Below are positions 1-10,997 of a stretch of DNA of 64,000 nucleotides, piece after piece. The stretch comes from Lunularia cruciata. Lineage: Eukaryota > Streptophyta > Marchantiopsida > Lunulariales > Lunulariaceae. The DNA is taken from positions 49,454,552 to 49,518,551 of the forward strand of contig OX419756.1 of NCBI GenBank assembly GCA_948567375.1, in the 5' to 3' direction. Positions within the stretch are counted from its first letter, which is position 1. Each line of letters opens with the position of its first letter. The notes under the pieces are model-generated. The model saw only the letters and a program-made list of their open reading frames with translations. It searched no databases and was not told the DNA's origin. Made by a program: the position numbers and the translations under genes.

Positions 1-1994
1 GCAGTTGATCTTGAAAAGGTGATGAAAATCTCAAACCTTCCAGTCCCTTCAAGCTTGACAAAGTTACGCCAATTCTTGGGGATGGTTGGGTACTATAGGA
101 GGTTCATGTTCTCATTTTCCAACAAGGCATATGCATTGACCATCTACATGACAAAGTGTGTAGATTACATGGTGATTTTGGAAGACAAGGAGGCTCTCAA
201 AGCTTTTGAGGAGCTCAAGCAATCCCTTGTTGTAGCTCCAATTCTTGCTAAACCTGATTGGAGTAAGCCTTTCATCCTCTACACTGATGCTTCTAATGTA
301 GCTATAGGATGCACTCTTAGTCAATTAGACCAAGATGGGCATGATCATCCAATAGCTTATGCTAGTAAGCAGATGGTTTCAGCAGAAAAGAGCTACTCTG
401 TCATAGAGAGAGAAGGGTTGGGAGTGATCTTTGGTCTCAAGAAGTTTAGACACTACTTGATTGGAGGGAAAGCCACAATTTTCACTAATCAAAAGGCTTT
501 GAAGTACATCTTCAACAAGCCTTATGTGGAAGGGAGGCTAGCAAGGTGGATGATACTCTTGTCTGAGTATGACTACACCATTGAGGAAAGGCCAAGAAAG
601 AAACATGCAAATGCTGATTTGTTATCTAGGGCCTACAATCGTGATGGAAATGAGCTAGGGGATAATTCCTTCCTAGATGAGGAGCTCATGACAATCTCAA
701 TCACTCAAGAGGTTTGAATGGAGTACAAGGAGATTGTGGATTTTGTGACAAGAGGTAACTATCCAAAAGGGATGCATGTTAGGGAGTGGAAGGCCCTTGC
801 AGCAAGATCTAGACCTTACACAATGATGGAGGATATTCTTTTTCACCAAGGAGCAGATGGTCTTCTTTAAAGAGAAATGGGTAAGAAAGAGTCTATCCTT
901 CTCATAAAGGAGTTTCATGAAGGTTTAGTGTGTGGAGGACACTTTGCAGGAAAGGTGACTGCTTTCAAGATTCTAGATGCAGGTTACCATTGGAGAGGGA
1001 TATTCAAGGATTGTCTTGATTATTGAAAAACTTGTCATGTTTGTCAAGCTTTTGCTAGAAAGCCTACATCCACTCCAACACTTAGATCAATTTCATTGCT
1101 AGGACCTCTTGAGAAGTGGGGAATTGATTTTGTAGGTCCTCTCAATAGAACCCCAAGGAATAATTGGTACATTGTGGTCGTTATTGATAACCTTACCAAG
1201 GAGAACCCACTTGGTAAGGTTAGACCATTGAGGGACAAGAATGAAGATGAAGTGGGTAGATTTCTTTATGAATGCATTTTAACTAAGTTTGGATGCTCTT
1301 TGGAGTTGGCTTTTGATAGAGGAGAGTTTACAGGAAGCATCACTACAACCATGTTATGACATTTCTTTATCACACATAGAGTAACTACATCCTATAAGCC
1401 AAATTCCAATGGCTTGGCAGAGAGAACCAATCAGACCTTGCGCATGAGTATTGGCAAAAGATGCAGAAATGGAGGGGGAAACATCATTGGGACAAGAGGA
1501 TTCATGCAGTTTTGTGGGAGTATAGGACAACCATGAAGACTTCTACCAGATATTCTCCATTTCAATTGATATATGGTATTGAGTCTACCTTACCTATTCA
1601 CTTTGATCTTCCTACCTTCCAAAGCATTCATAGAAGATTGAAGAAAGCACAAGGAGGTGATGTAGAGAAGTCAAGGAAGGATCATCTCATGGAGTTGGAA
1701 GAGGCAAGGGCAGTTGCTATGGTTCAAGTAGAGCAAACCCAAAGGAAACAAAAGGAGAGCTATGATAAGAGGCAAGGCAAGAAGAAGGTGGAACCTTTCA
1801 AAGAAGCTGATTGGGTAATGTTGTTTGATTCCATTGGAATGAAGAGAGTGCAAAAGAAGTTTTTGCCTTAGTACTTTGGACCTTTCATAGTGGAGAAGGT
1901 GTGTGGCAATTACGCGTATGATCTCAAGGAGTTGGGAAGAAGACACTTTGATAGGAGTAACCATGATAAGTTGAAAATGTATCATAGAAGGTAA
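1..1994 (+). pseudogene. Family A Ty3/gypsy pol remnant (RT end, RNase H, integrase)
   Basis: This is the 3' part of a gypsy polyprotein that begins upstream of the window. The reading frame carries the RT thumb/connection (FLGMVGYYRRF near 80), RNase H (LYTDASNVAIG near 285, DLLSR near 620), the integrase zinc-binding and catalytic core, and the C-terminal GPF module near 1877. It is broken by several stops (for example after 717, near 870 and 1024, and near 1359) and by frame changes, so it makes no full protein. It is very close to the intact element at 43641-48467, which gives the assignment. Unlike that intact copy, it keeps Asp at the second integrase catalytic position (FDRGEF near 1314). 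Confidence 0.9.
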
Positions 1995-2041
1995 AGAGAC
2001 CTTCACTTTGAAGGCAAAGTGAAACTTAGTCCTGGAGTAAA

Positions 2042-2228
2042 TGTAACACCCATTTGTGCATGTGTGTGGTATTGTGAGATTTAGCTTAGTATAACAAGTA
2101 CTTGAGAGATATTATTTATATAGATAAAGGGCAATTCTACATTAGTCATGATTAGCTGAAGTTAGTCATAGCTAAGATAGAGGGGACCTTACTTTAGAGG
2201 AAGTGGAAAAGATGAGCACCATTATTTT
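2042..2228 (+). repeat. Family A 3' LTR, truncated
   Basis: The sequence starts TGTAACACCC directly after the purine run GGAGTAAA and matches the first ~187 bases of the 679-bp family A LTR. Similarity stops near 2228, so most of the LTR has been lost or replaced. Confidence 0.85.
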
Positions 2229-4619
2229 GTGTTATTGTTCAAGAGGGATGAGAGACACATGAGATGAAGGTAGCATTTTGTGAGGAGTGCATTTGCAATG
2301 AGTATCAAGTGCCATCTTACCAAGATCCAATAACACAAAGTATCATGAGCTCAATAATGTGTTTGTTTAAACCAACAAGCACAGCTTACATTTTTGTGAT
2401 GAGCATTTTCATTGATATTTTGCTTTATGGAGCCAATGTGATTTGGAGTAAAATCTTTGATAATTATGTGTTCAAGATGCTTCATGACCTAGAATAAGAT
2501 AGTGGTCTGCCATACATCATTCTTTCTGCCATGAATGTCTACATTGGACTAAACCTATTTTCAAGAGAAGAACATTTGGAAAGTCTACATTGGACTAAAC
2601 CTATTGTCAAGAGAAGAACATTTGGAGTTCTTTGGTCTTTTTCTCTTTGAGAGAAGTATTTCCAATGATCCAAATAATGTTGCATTCATGAGTCAATTAA
2701 AGGAAATGGATGAGCATTTCCAATTGATAGGAGATTTTGTAGAGGTACATCATGGCTAGAAGAAAGTAAAAAGAATAGTATCACCATTGCTCAAGAAAGG
2801 TCAAGCACAAAAACCTTGGAGAGAAGTAGAAGGTGCTATTGATCTTTCATACAAAGATGAAGATATGGCAGGTTTGCAAGCAAAAGTTGAAGTAGAAGAT
2901 CATGAATTAACTTTGAGGTTTTCAAGATCAAAGTCTAACTCAGATGGTGATAAAGGGAAGGATGTGCATTAAGGCACAAAGAGTAGATGATGAGCATGGG
3001 ATGGAACCTATAAACCCTAAACTAGTGTAGGACAAAGTGCATATTCAAGATGATGATGCTAAGATGACTGGAAGAATAGAAAAATTGGTATTTCCTTTAT
3101 GGTCAATTCCAATGACATTAGTTGGCATAAATTCTAATCAACTAGGTATTCCTCTATACCAAGAAATTGACTCTATACCAAGCTTTTTACTATATGCTAT
3201 ATAAGGAATTGCCTTATTTCCTATAATCCTATATAAGCAATTGCCTCTATATTTCCTCTATACCAAGCATTTCAATAATAGATAGACCTAATTTTATTAT
3301 GGGAATTTTGTATCCTTTGTTTAGTTACTTGCACACACTGTTACCCATGTGCATACTCACCATCCAAACACTAGGATTTATGCCTCTTTGCTCAAGATAC
3401 TTCATGAAAATACATGAATCCTTCAAGTAAAGTTAGAGAATACCAAGATAGAGTTGAACAAATTAAAGACCATCAAAGTTTTGGAAGAAGTTTGGATGAA
3501 AGCCTTGGAGCAAGAGAACACTAAGGGGACAATGGAATCAAATCAGAAGTCTGCAACAATGTAATCATAGATGGAGCAATTATGTAAGATGTAAGATGAG
3601 CTTAATGCATTGTAAATTAGAAGTTCCAATAAGCAAACATTTCAAGAGGAATGAGGAGAAAACAAACTCTAGGCAGATTTGAATACATAAAAATGAGATT
3701 GGTGGAATTCTCTCTTGGGTACTTAGGAAGGATCATGACCTAGCAATAGAACACCTAAAGGAGAAGTTGAAGGTATCCAAAGAGAAACTCAAGCATAGAG
3801 AAAAAGAGTTGCAAGAGAATTACAAGTTTTCTTGCAAAATGACAAGGAAACTCAAGAAGTGACCAAAGAGTTGGTGAAAATTTTCATTTTTCAATTTTGG
3901 TTGATGTTGTCTACATCATTGGAAGGAGCCATTGTTGAGGTATATTTGCATGAGCTCAAGTTGCAAGTGCAAGAGGTTCAAAATCAGTTTGCATATGATG
4001 TGGATATGAATTGGTTGTTAGTAAATCTTTGTAGTCATTGTGATGGGAAGATTAGCAAAGCTTGTGATAGTTTGAGTTTAGATGTTAATTATTACAAAGT
4101 GAATTGAGAGAGATAGGTAGGTTAATTGATTAGGGTTTCTAAAAATGAACTAATGGAACTAGTGGATTTAGCAAAAGGCAATACAACAATTAGAGAAGAA
4201 AAAGGAAGATCAAGAGATTCAAAAGGTCCAATTTTGATGATTATAGATTAGTATACCCAATTGGCAGTTTTTGGACTTTGTAATTCCCAAGTGGTCAGGC
4301 TATTTAGAACAGACATTGAATGTGATTTTTTGTTCATTTGGAGCATAAGGTGATTAGTGAAAGAGCTTAGATTTCCTTGTCATTTTCTAAATTCTCAAGA
4401 GCAATTCTTGCAAGTTTGTGTTTAATTTGTTCAATGAATCTTTGTAGTGAAGTAATGGGTGTTCTTTGTGTTTGATCGTGAACATGTCTTGATTATGTTT
4501 GTTTGATCTTGAGTCAAGACTTACAAAGCAATACCTTGATGGATCTTGAGTGAACTTTAGTATTGACAATTAACAGAATTTGAGGTGAAGCAATTATCTC
4601 CAATAGTGCTTTGGTGGAT
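2229..4619. other. Old repeat-derived DNA, no supportable gene
   Basis: Only short open frames are seen here (for example 2264-2497, 2787-2972 and 3832-4107 on +). They are rich in Glu, Lys and Leu and look like broken coiled-coil coding sequence, perhaps old gag, but no recognisable domain is present. A direct duplication lies at 2537-2628. I cannot assign a family. Confidence 0.5.
2537..2628 (+). repeat. 46-bp tandem duplication
   Basis: Two nearly identical direct copies, beginning at 2537 and 2583 with GTCTACATTGGACTAAACC, differ by about one base. Confidence 0.85.
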
Positions 4620-6500
4620 CCTCAAACTTCTTCAAGGTGTGTTTGTGAAGCTTATTGACTAGTTGCTACTCCTGCTTGTTTGTATAGACCTTTGCCATCA
4701 ATGCATGGACTTAGGATCTTGACTCCCACAACTTCAACTTCTCTAAGGAGGACTCCACTGCCTCCTCTACAATTCCTACCAACTGGTCCTGCACCATCTC
4801 CATCTTTGCCAAGATTGTGGGCTTTTCTAATTGAGCTACATCCAGATCTCATGCAACTTTGATGACACTTCTTCCTGATTGACTAAATTGTCTTGTGCTC
4901 ATTCTTCCTCTTGGTTCTTTACCTTCTTCATGAGCGTCTTAATCTGCTTTTTTGCTCTTACTTGATGCCAATCTTGCTGCTCTTGATGTTGCATTTTTTC
5001 CATGATGAGTGCCACATTGTCTTCTTGACACTCTCTCTTCAAAGCATCAATCTATCCTTCCCAAGCCTTCACTTGCTTCTCAAATTATACTTGACATTTT
5101 TTTTCTTCTTCACAAAAAGGTTCTCTTCATCTTGCCTTCTCCTTTCTTCATCTTGAAATTTCTTATCCTAGGTCACCTCCTATGACAAATCATTAATATG
5201 CTTCCTCATGCTTCTTCCAAATATTGAGCATAAAATTCTTCTAGTTTGTCTTGTGCCTTTTCACTTTCTTGTAAAATGCATTTGTTGTGTGATGGAGATG
5301 TCTAATGAAAGTAACATAATAATGTATGCATGACATTCCTTGTACACGGGAAGGAGTTGCTCCATCAACTCAAGCATTGAGCTTATAGTATGAACAACTA
5401 GCTTGGAGAGAGGCACCATGAAAAATTTCAAGGCCTCCTTCCTCCTTGATCTGGCCTCCCTTAATATTTTAATTGATGCCAAAGGTCCACTTTCCTCCTT
5501 CTTGATTTCATAAAACAGGATGGGGTCTTCTTGCTCTTGTCCTCTTCTCATCATTATTGGAACTTTGGTTTTAGACTATCCTTTGTCTTGAAGTCCTCCT
5601 TTTGATTGAAGCTCTTCTTTTGGATGAAGTTCTCCTCCTAGCTAAAGTTCACCTTTGGCTTGAAGTTCTCCTCCTACATGGCAAGATCTCACATCTCCAA
5701 GTACTCTTCCTTCCTAAGTTTGACCTCTCTTACTTGGGGAATAGGGAAGGTTCATATACTTGGACTCTCCTCTACTTTCTTCTTGGGCTTGAAGGTCCAA
5801 CCTTCTTAAGGCAGGTATTTCTACTTCTACCCAATTTTCTTTTTTTTCACTTGGAGGATTTTTGGCTAGGGTAGATTGTACTTCTCCACCTTGGTCTAAT
5901 TCTATCTCCTTGTATGAGATGACAATTTGGGTGAATGATTGTTTGTTGGCGGTGGGTATTACCTTGGGTTGTTGTCCAACTTCCTCTAAATCATCCACCA
6001 CTTGGGTCTTCTTGGCCCTCTTCTTGGCCTTCACCTTTGGCTGAGAGGGTTTGTTGGTCTCTTCTTCTCCCTCACAAGAGGTTCTTTAACCAACTCCATC
6101 TGCCTCTTCTTCTCAAAGCCCAAAGTGTTGTGAGCTTCTTTAATTGGGATGAATTTCCTAGTGTAGGAAAATTCCACATCCACCAATGTGTACTTCCTTT
6201 ACATCATCTCTTTCTCCCATGGCTCCTCAAAATTCCCTTTGGGGAAGTAATAATCTAAGTACTTCTCCTTCTCAATGAGGGTTGAGAGATCCATTCCCAA
6301 GTAAAAAATGAATGACAAAAGCAAATGCCTAGGTGACTCCTCCTTCCTTGTTCATGTACTCTACCAATTTTCATGTTTGTCACCAAAACATGGCTTCCTT
6401 ATTCATAGGCATTCCTTTCTGTAAGTACTCAAAGAAAATTTTATGGCTATTGTTCAAGCAAGTTGTTCTTTTAGACTTGAACAACTTCATAATGGATCTA
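4620..6500 (-). repeat. Repeat E, copy 1 (degenerate, minus-strand coding remnants)
   Basis: This block resembles the block at about 11.0-14.4 kb in the same orientation. The clearest shared stretch is 5850-6200 against 12760-13130. Minus-strand frames (5261-5554 and 5714-6034) encode charged, Lys/Glu-rich peptides and are interrupted. I do not recognise the protein; it could be the gag-like or accessory ORF of an old retroelement. The copy ends abruptly at about 6500 where family M sequence begins. Confidence 0.55.
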
Positions 6501-8103
6501 GCTCAAACTGATTAGAGTATGTTAGGGCTTGGAGCAATTGTCACCCAACATGATGATGAGGAGAAGGAGTTTGTGGTGACTTTTGCTAGTTGCTATAAAA
6601 ATTTAGCAAAGACAAAGTATAATTCATGAGTGAGAGTGCTTAGGAGTAGCGTGTATAATAGCTCATTTTTTATGTGACCTATTTGGTAATCCTTCACTCT
6701 CATCATTGATCATCAACCATTGAAGTGGCTGATGTAATCTCACAAGCTTTCAAGGAAGCTTGCAAGATGGCTTCTGATTTTGTAAGAGTATGATTTCATG
6801 GTTATTCACAACCTTGGAATGGTGAATCATACACAAGGGTTGAGTAGAGAAACCCATGTACTAGCCAATAAGATCAGATTAGAGCATGTTGGCATGGTAA
6901 GAAGGATGAGGAGATGGTCTTAAGTTGGCATGCATTTGCCTTTTGTGTATATTGGTTGAGGCTCTAGTGATATCTCTCTTACTACCAACAAGAAGACCAA
7001 TTGAAGTCTCAAATTCAAATGTGGACATATTGGTACAAGTCAACAAGACATTCATGATGATATCTTAGTGATGGACTATATTTTCATTGGTATTGTGGGT
7101 GGCATGATTGGTGCCAAAGAGAGAGACTATGTCCTTTAGGAAGCCAAGTTGTTTAGATTTAATTGGCACACATCTTCTTTGAGTATGAGAGGATGGTAGA
7201 GTGCAAGTAGTATCCTTTCCATCTCAAAGACCATAGGTGGTATGTCATGCTCATGAGGAGCTAGGACATTTTGGAGTCAAGCAAACATAGAGCTTATTTT
7301 AGAGTCATTATTGGTAGTACAATATGCATATTGATGTACAAAGATTTGTTTCTAGATGTGTAGTTTGTGCCAAGTTAAAGCATCATTCAATGCTTTATGC
7401 CATAGTTACACCCACTACTTATCATTAGGTTGGGTTATCATTGGATTTTTGGACTTTATTAGATCTTTACCGTTGATTGTGAGACATCATTGGTATGTTT
7501 TGGTTATGGTGTAACCCTTCTACAAGTGGATTGAGTTGGTGATTCTTCTTGACAAGTCTAGTGAAAGGAAAACTTATTCATTCTAGATTAGGTTCTTAGT
7601 CATTTTGGTGCATCACTTGAAGTCTTAACTAATCTGGATATAAAGTTCTTGGGAGAGTTTCAAGTCTTGTGTAACATGATCTTTATTGATCATCATACTA
7701 CCTCCCAACATCACCCTAAGGTAGACGGTTAGCAAAGAGAGGGGCTCAAATGGTGACGAGAGGATTATGTAAGTATGGTTTACCTATAGCCATTTGTTAT
7801 GATGCTATTGTAGTTTTGGATTAGGATGATCTAAATGTATGGGTGCATGTTCTCAACAAGAAGACACCTTGTAAAGAGTGATGCCAATGAACTTTGAGAA
7901 CTTAAAAATTGCTCATTATAGGGATACCATACACTATGTTATTATTTGAGGAGGAGGTTATAGACCCTTGATCTGTCAATTTCATCTAGGTGATAATGTA
8001 TATTTACAACAGATTGCTTCAACAAACACTTGATGTGACTACAAGCTACAATATCTTGAGAGTGTACAAAATTCTTCCTTCTAGAGTCTTCATGTTGGAA
8101 GGA
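6501..8103 (+). pseudogene. Family M element remnant: RNase H and integrase
   Basis: The + strand translation parallels the minus-strand family M element at 37.9-39.6 kb. It starts in RNase H (GAIVTQHDDEEKEFVV near 6535, IDHQPLKWLM near 6705) and continues through the integrase zinc domain, catalytic core and C-terminal region to about 8103. It is full of stops, many explained by C-to-T or G-to-A changes relative to the other copy. The sequence is split at 8103 and resumes at about 10557. The RT and everything upstream are absent, so this copy cannot say whether it once held the methyltransferase. Confidence 0.85.
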
Positions 8104-8552
8104 CGTTATTATGGAGTTTTGTTTCCAACTACTAGAGGACTGGTATCCTTGCTGAATAGATTTGGATCTATTTGGATATATTTGCTAATTTGATTTAATT
8201 GCTATTCAACATTCATTATTGCAAACCAAATGTTCTAAAAGCATTGGAATGCCTATAACTCACAAATTTATTATACTTGAGATAAACTCAAAGAATTTAC
8301 AAAGTATGGTGCTCATTACTTCAATATTAAAGCTACTATGAACTTCCATAGGTCCAAACAAGCTTAAGTCCCTTGTCTACAATCCACTATCTCCACCTTT
8401 AATCTCCTTTCATCCTCATGCACTCATGCCCTCATGAGCCTCTTTCAATGTCAAATATCTTAACACTCCAATGATTGTTGTGTATAATTATTTCTCAACA
8501 ACTGAATTGCTTGAAAATGCTCCTTGAGAAAAAAAATTCAAGAACCACCATC

Positions 8553-8589
8553 ATCATCAACAACAACAACAACAACAACAACAACAACC
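8553..8589 (+). repeat. (AAC)n microsatellite
   Basis: An uninterrupted run of CAA/AAC triplets follows a short CAT run. Confidence 0.9.
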
Positions 8590-8729
8590 AAGTGCAAAGT
8601 GCACCACTTTTTAAATAAAGACCCCAAGACTAACACAAGTGATCATGGAACCGCCAAGTGACATGCAAGAAAACATATAAATACAAAACTCAAAAAATGG
8701 GAAGTCGGGGAAAAACATCTACAAGAAAT

Positions 8730-10420
8730 AGTGAACTTAAAATGGTTCTTACTTCCTCTTGACACTCTTGTTCTCATGGATTTTGGTGTCCAAAAAATGC
8801 TCTTGAGAAGACAATTCCAACAAGATGAAGTATGCATTGTTTGAACTTGTAACCTTAGAGAAAATAGCCCCAATGTGAATTGAGAGATTGGCATTATGAG
8901 ATTTGACTACATGAATGCCTTGCAAGATTGCTAGTGGGATTTGATCTTCATTATTCTACTTGTGGGAATAAAGTCCAAGAAAATAATGATATTCAACTTA
9001 TCATAAATTCTTCTCTAGACGTTTGTTTGGCATAATATTGGTATCTATGGAAAGCCCTTGAGAAGAAAATTTGAACAAGATGAAGCATGCTTTCTTTGGA
9101 CAAGTAACCATGGAGAAAAACATGAATTGCATGAATTACTCTATAGGATATGATTGAGGAATTGCTTGTGAGAATGCCTTGTAGGAATGCTATGGAATTC
9201 ACACAATGGTATTAAACCTGTAGGATTCTCCTTGCAAGAATCATGTCCAAGAAAACAATGACATTCAACTTGTTGTAACTTCTTCTCTAGACCTTAATTT
9301 GCCATGATCTTGGTGTTTATATAAAGCCCTTGAGAGAACAATTAGAATGAGTAGAAGTATGCACCATTTGGACAAGTGAAAACAAAGAAAAGAGTCCCAA
9401 TGTGAATTGTGGGATTTTCTCTACAAGATTTGACTTTGCAAATGCCTAAGAGATTCACATTGCGGGATTCAACCTTTGGAAATCAAGTGCAAGAAAATAG
9501 TGACATTCAACTTGTTACAACTTCTCTAGTCCTTTGTTTTCCATGATCTTGGTGTTAATGGAAAACCCTTAAAAAGAGGATTCCAATGGGATGAAGTATG
9601 CACCATTTGGACAAGTAACCACAAAGAAAACAACCCCAACATGAATTGCAAGATTTGCCTTACAAGATCCAACCATGAGAATGCACTTCAAGAATGCTTG
9701 TGTGATTCACATTGTGAGATTCTCCTTGTAGTAATCAAGAAAACAATGACATTTAACTTGTTATAACTTCTTCTCTAGACATCCTTGTGCAAAACACTTG
9801 GTATATATGGAAAGCCCTTGAGAAGACAACAAGATAAAATAGACCACTTTTAGACAAAGAAAACATAGAGAAAACATCCTCAACATGAATTGTAAGATTC
9901 ACCTCTAGGAATGCCTTATGGGAATGCATGCACGATTCACATTGCATGATTTGACCTGTGGGAGTCTCCTTGCAAGAATCAAGTCTAGAAAACAATGACA
10001 TTCATGATCTTGGTGTCTATAGAAAGCTCTTGAGAAGGCAATTCCAACAAGATGATATAAACTATATTTGGACTAGTAACCATGGAGAAAACAACCCCAA
10101 CAGGAATTACAATAATTGTGCTACAATATTTGACAACAGGATTGCCGGTAGGATTCATATTACAGGATTCTCCTTACAAGAATCAAGTTCGAGAAAATAG
10201 TGACATTCAACTAGTCATAAATTCTCCTTTATACCTCTGTTGAGCACAATCTTTGTGTTTATGGAAAGCTCTTGGGAAGACAATTCCAACAACATGAAGC
10301 ACAAACTTGTTTGGACAAATAACCATAGAGGAAATGATATGAGTAGCAAGAATTGCCCTATAAGATTTGATTGTGAAAGTGCCTTGTAGTATCAGCCATT
10401 ACTAAACTTGTAGTAAGCTT
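8730..10420 (+). repeat. Diverged ~245-bp tandem repeat array, about seven units
   Basis: The anchor GACATTCAACTTGTT, or a variant of it, recurs at about 8730, 8988, 9260, 9502, 9748, 9997 and 10202. Each is followed by TTCTTCTCTAGAC, then CTTGGTGTCTATGGAAAGC, then CCTTGAGAAGACAATTCCAA and a conserved tail. Spacing is 205-272 bp and units differ by many substitutions and small deletions. Minor open frames here are products of the repeat. Confidence 0.85.
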
Positions 10421-10556
10421 GCAGTAGCCTTTTATGATCTCTTAGTCCAACTGTAGTTCAACCTTAACACAATTGGGATTCTAGAACTTGAGAGAAATTA
10501 TATTGAAACATATTTGAACTTATTGTTCAATGTGTAGACAATCATCTTCATGATAA

Positions 10557-10996
10557 TGTGATGGTGTTGTTTGGAAGGATAATTTGCACAATTGTGCCCC
10601 ATGCCACCTTCCTAAGCATTGATGATACTATAGACCAAAGCTTGGCAATTGTATGTGTAGGCTTGCAATGTATGTTATGTGGCTCTTTTGGGAGAGTTTC
10701 TACTATGCTAGTGTGTGATAGTTGTTTGAGAGGATAGCATATGGCATATGGCATACGGCATGTTTGACTACTACCCTCATGGTGGTTCCTCAAGAAAAAT
10801 GGTTATGTCCTTGATGTACTTGATTCATAGCTAGTTCACTCCTTATATAGCATAGGTTGTAGACAAGGAACTCACAATGAGGCTTGATAACACCCGGCCT
10901 CTTGATCTTTGCCTGCCATAAGGCATATCAAATAGTTTGAGTAGATGGCTATTTTGAGTTAGAGGGACCTAACCGCTAGCTTGGGGGGGGGGAGGT
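10557..10996 (+). pseudogene. Family M element remnant: PHD finger and 3' end
   Basis: This is the continuation of the split family M copy. The frame near 10660-10760 shows CMLCGSFGRVSTMLVCDSC, matching the C4HC3 PHD finger of the element at 37615-37914, followed by stops. A G-rich tract at 10983-10992 after CTAACCGCTAGC corresponds to the polypurine tract of the other copy. This independent copy shows that the PHD finger is a regular part of the family. Confidence 0.8.
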
Positions 10997-10997
10997 T

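Larger units (their letters stand above)
8104..10556. repeat. Insertion splitting the family M remnant
   Basis: The family M coding match stops at GGAAGGAC (8103) and resumes at GTGATGGTG (about 10557), so the ~2.45 kb between is an insertion or local expansion. It consists mostly of a diverged tandem array plus an (AAC)n tract. No coding domain is recognised and no clear target duplication is seen. Confidence 0.6.

Noticed and set aside
3008-3022. AAACCCTAAAC resembling a telomere repeat
   Set aside because: It is a single unit with no array.
8553-10420. Possible CRISPR-like or regularly spaced repeat array
   Set aside because: Units are ~245 bp, diverged throughout and without short direct repeats and unique spacers; this is a plant tandem repeat.
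10740-10762. CATATGG repeats
   Set aside because: Three short units inside decayed PHD coding sequence, explained by the homologous copy.
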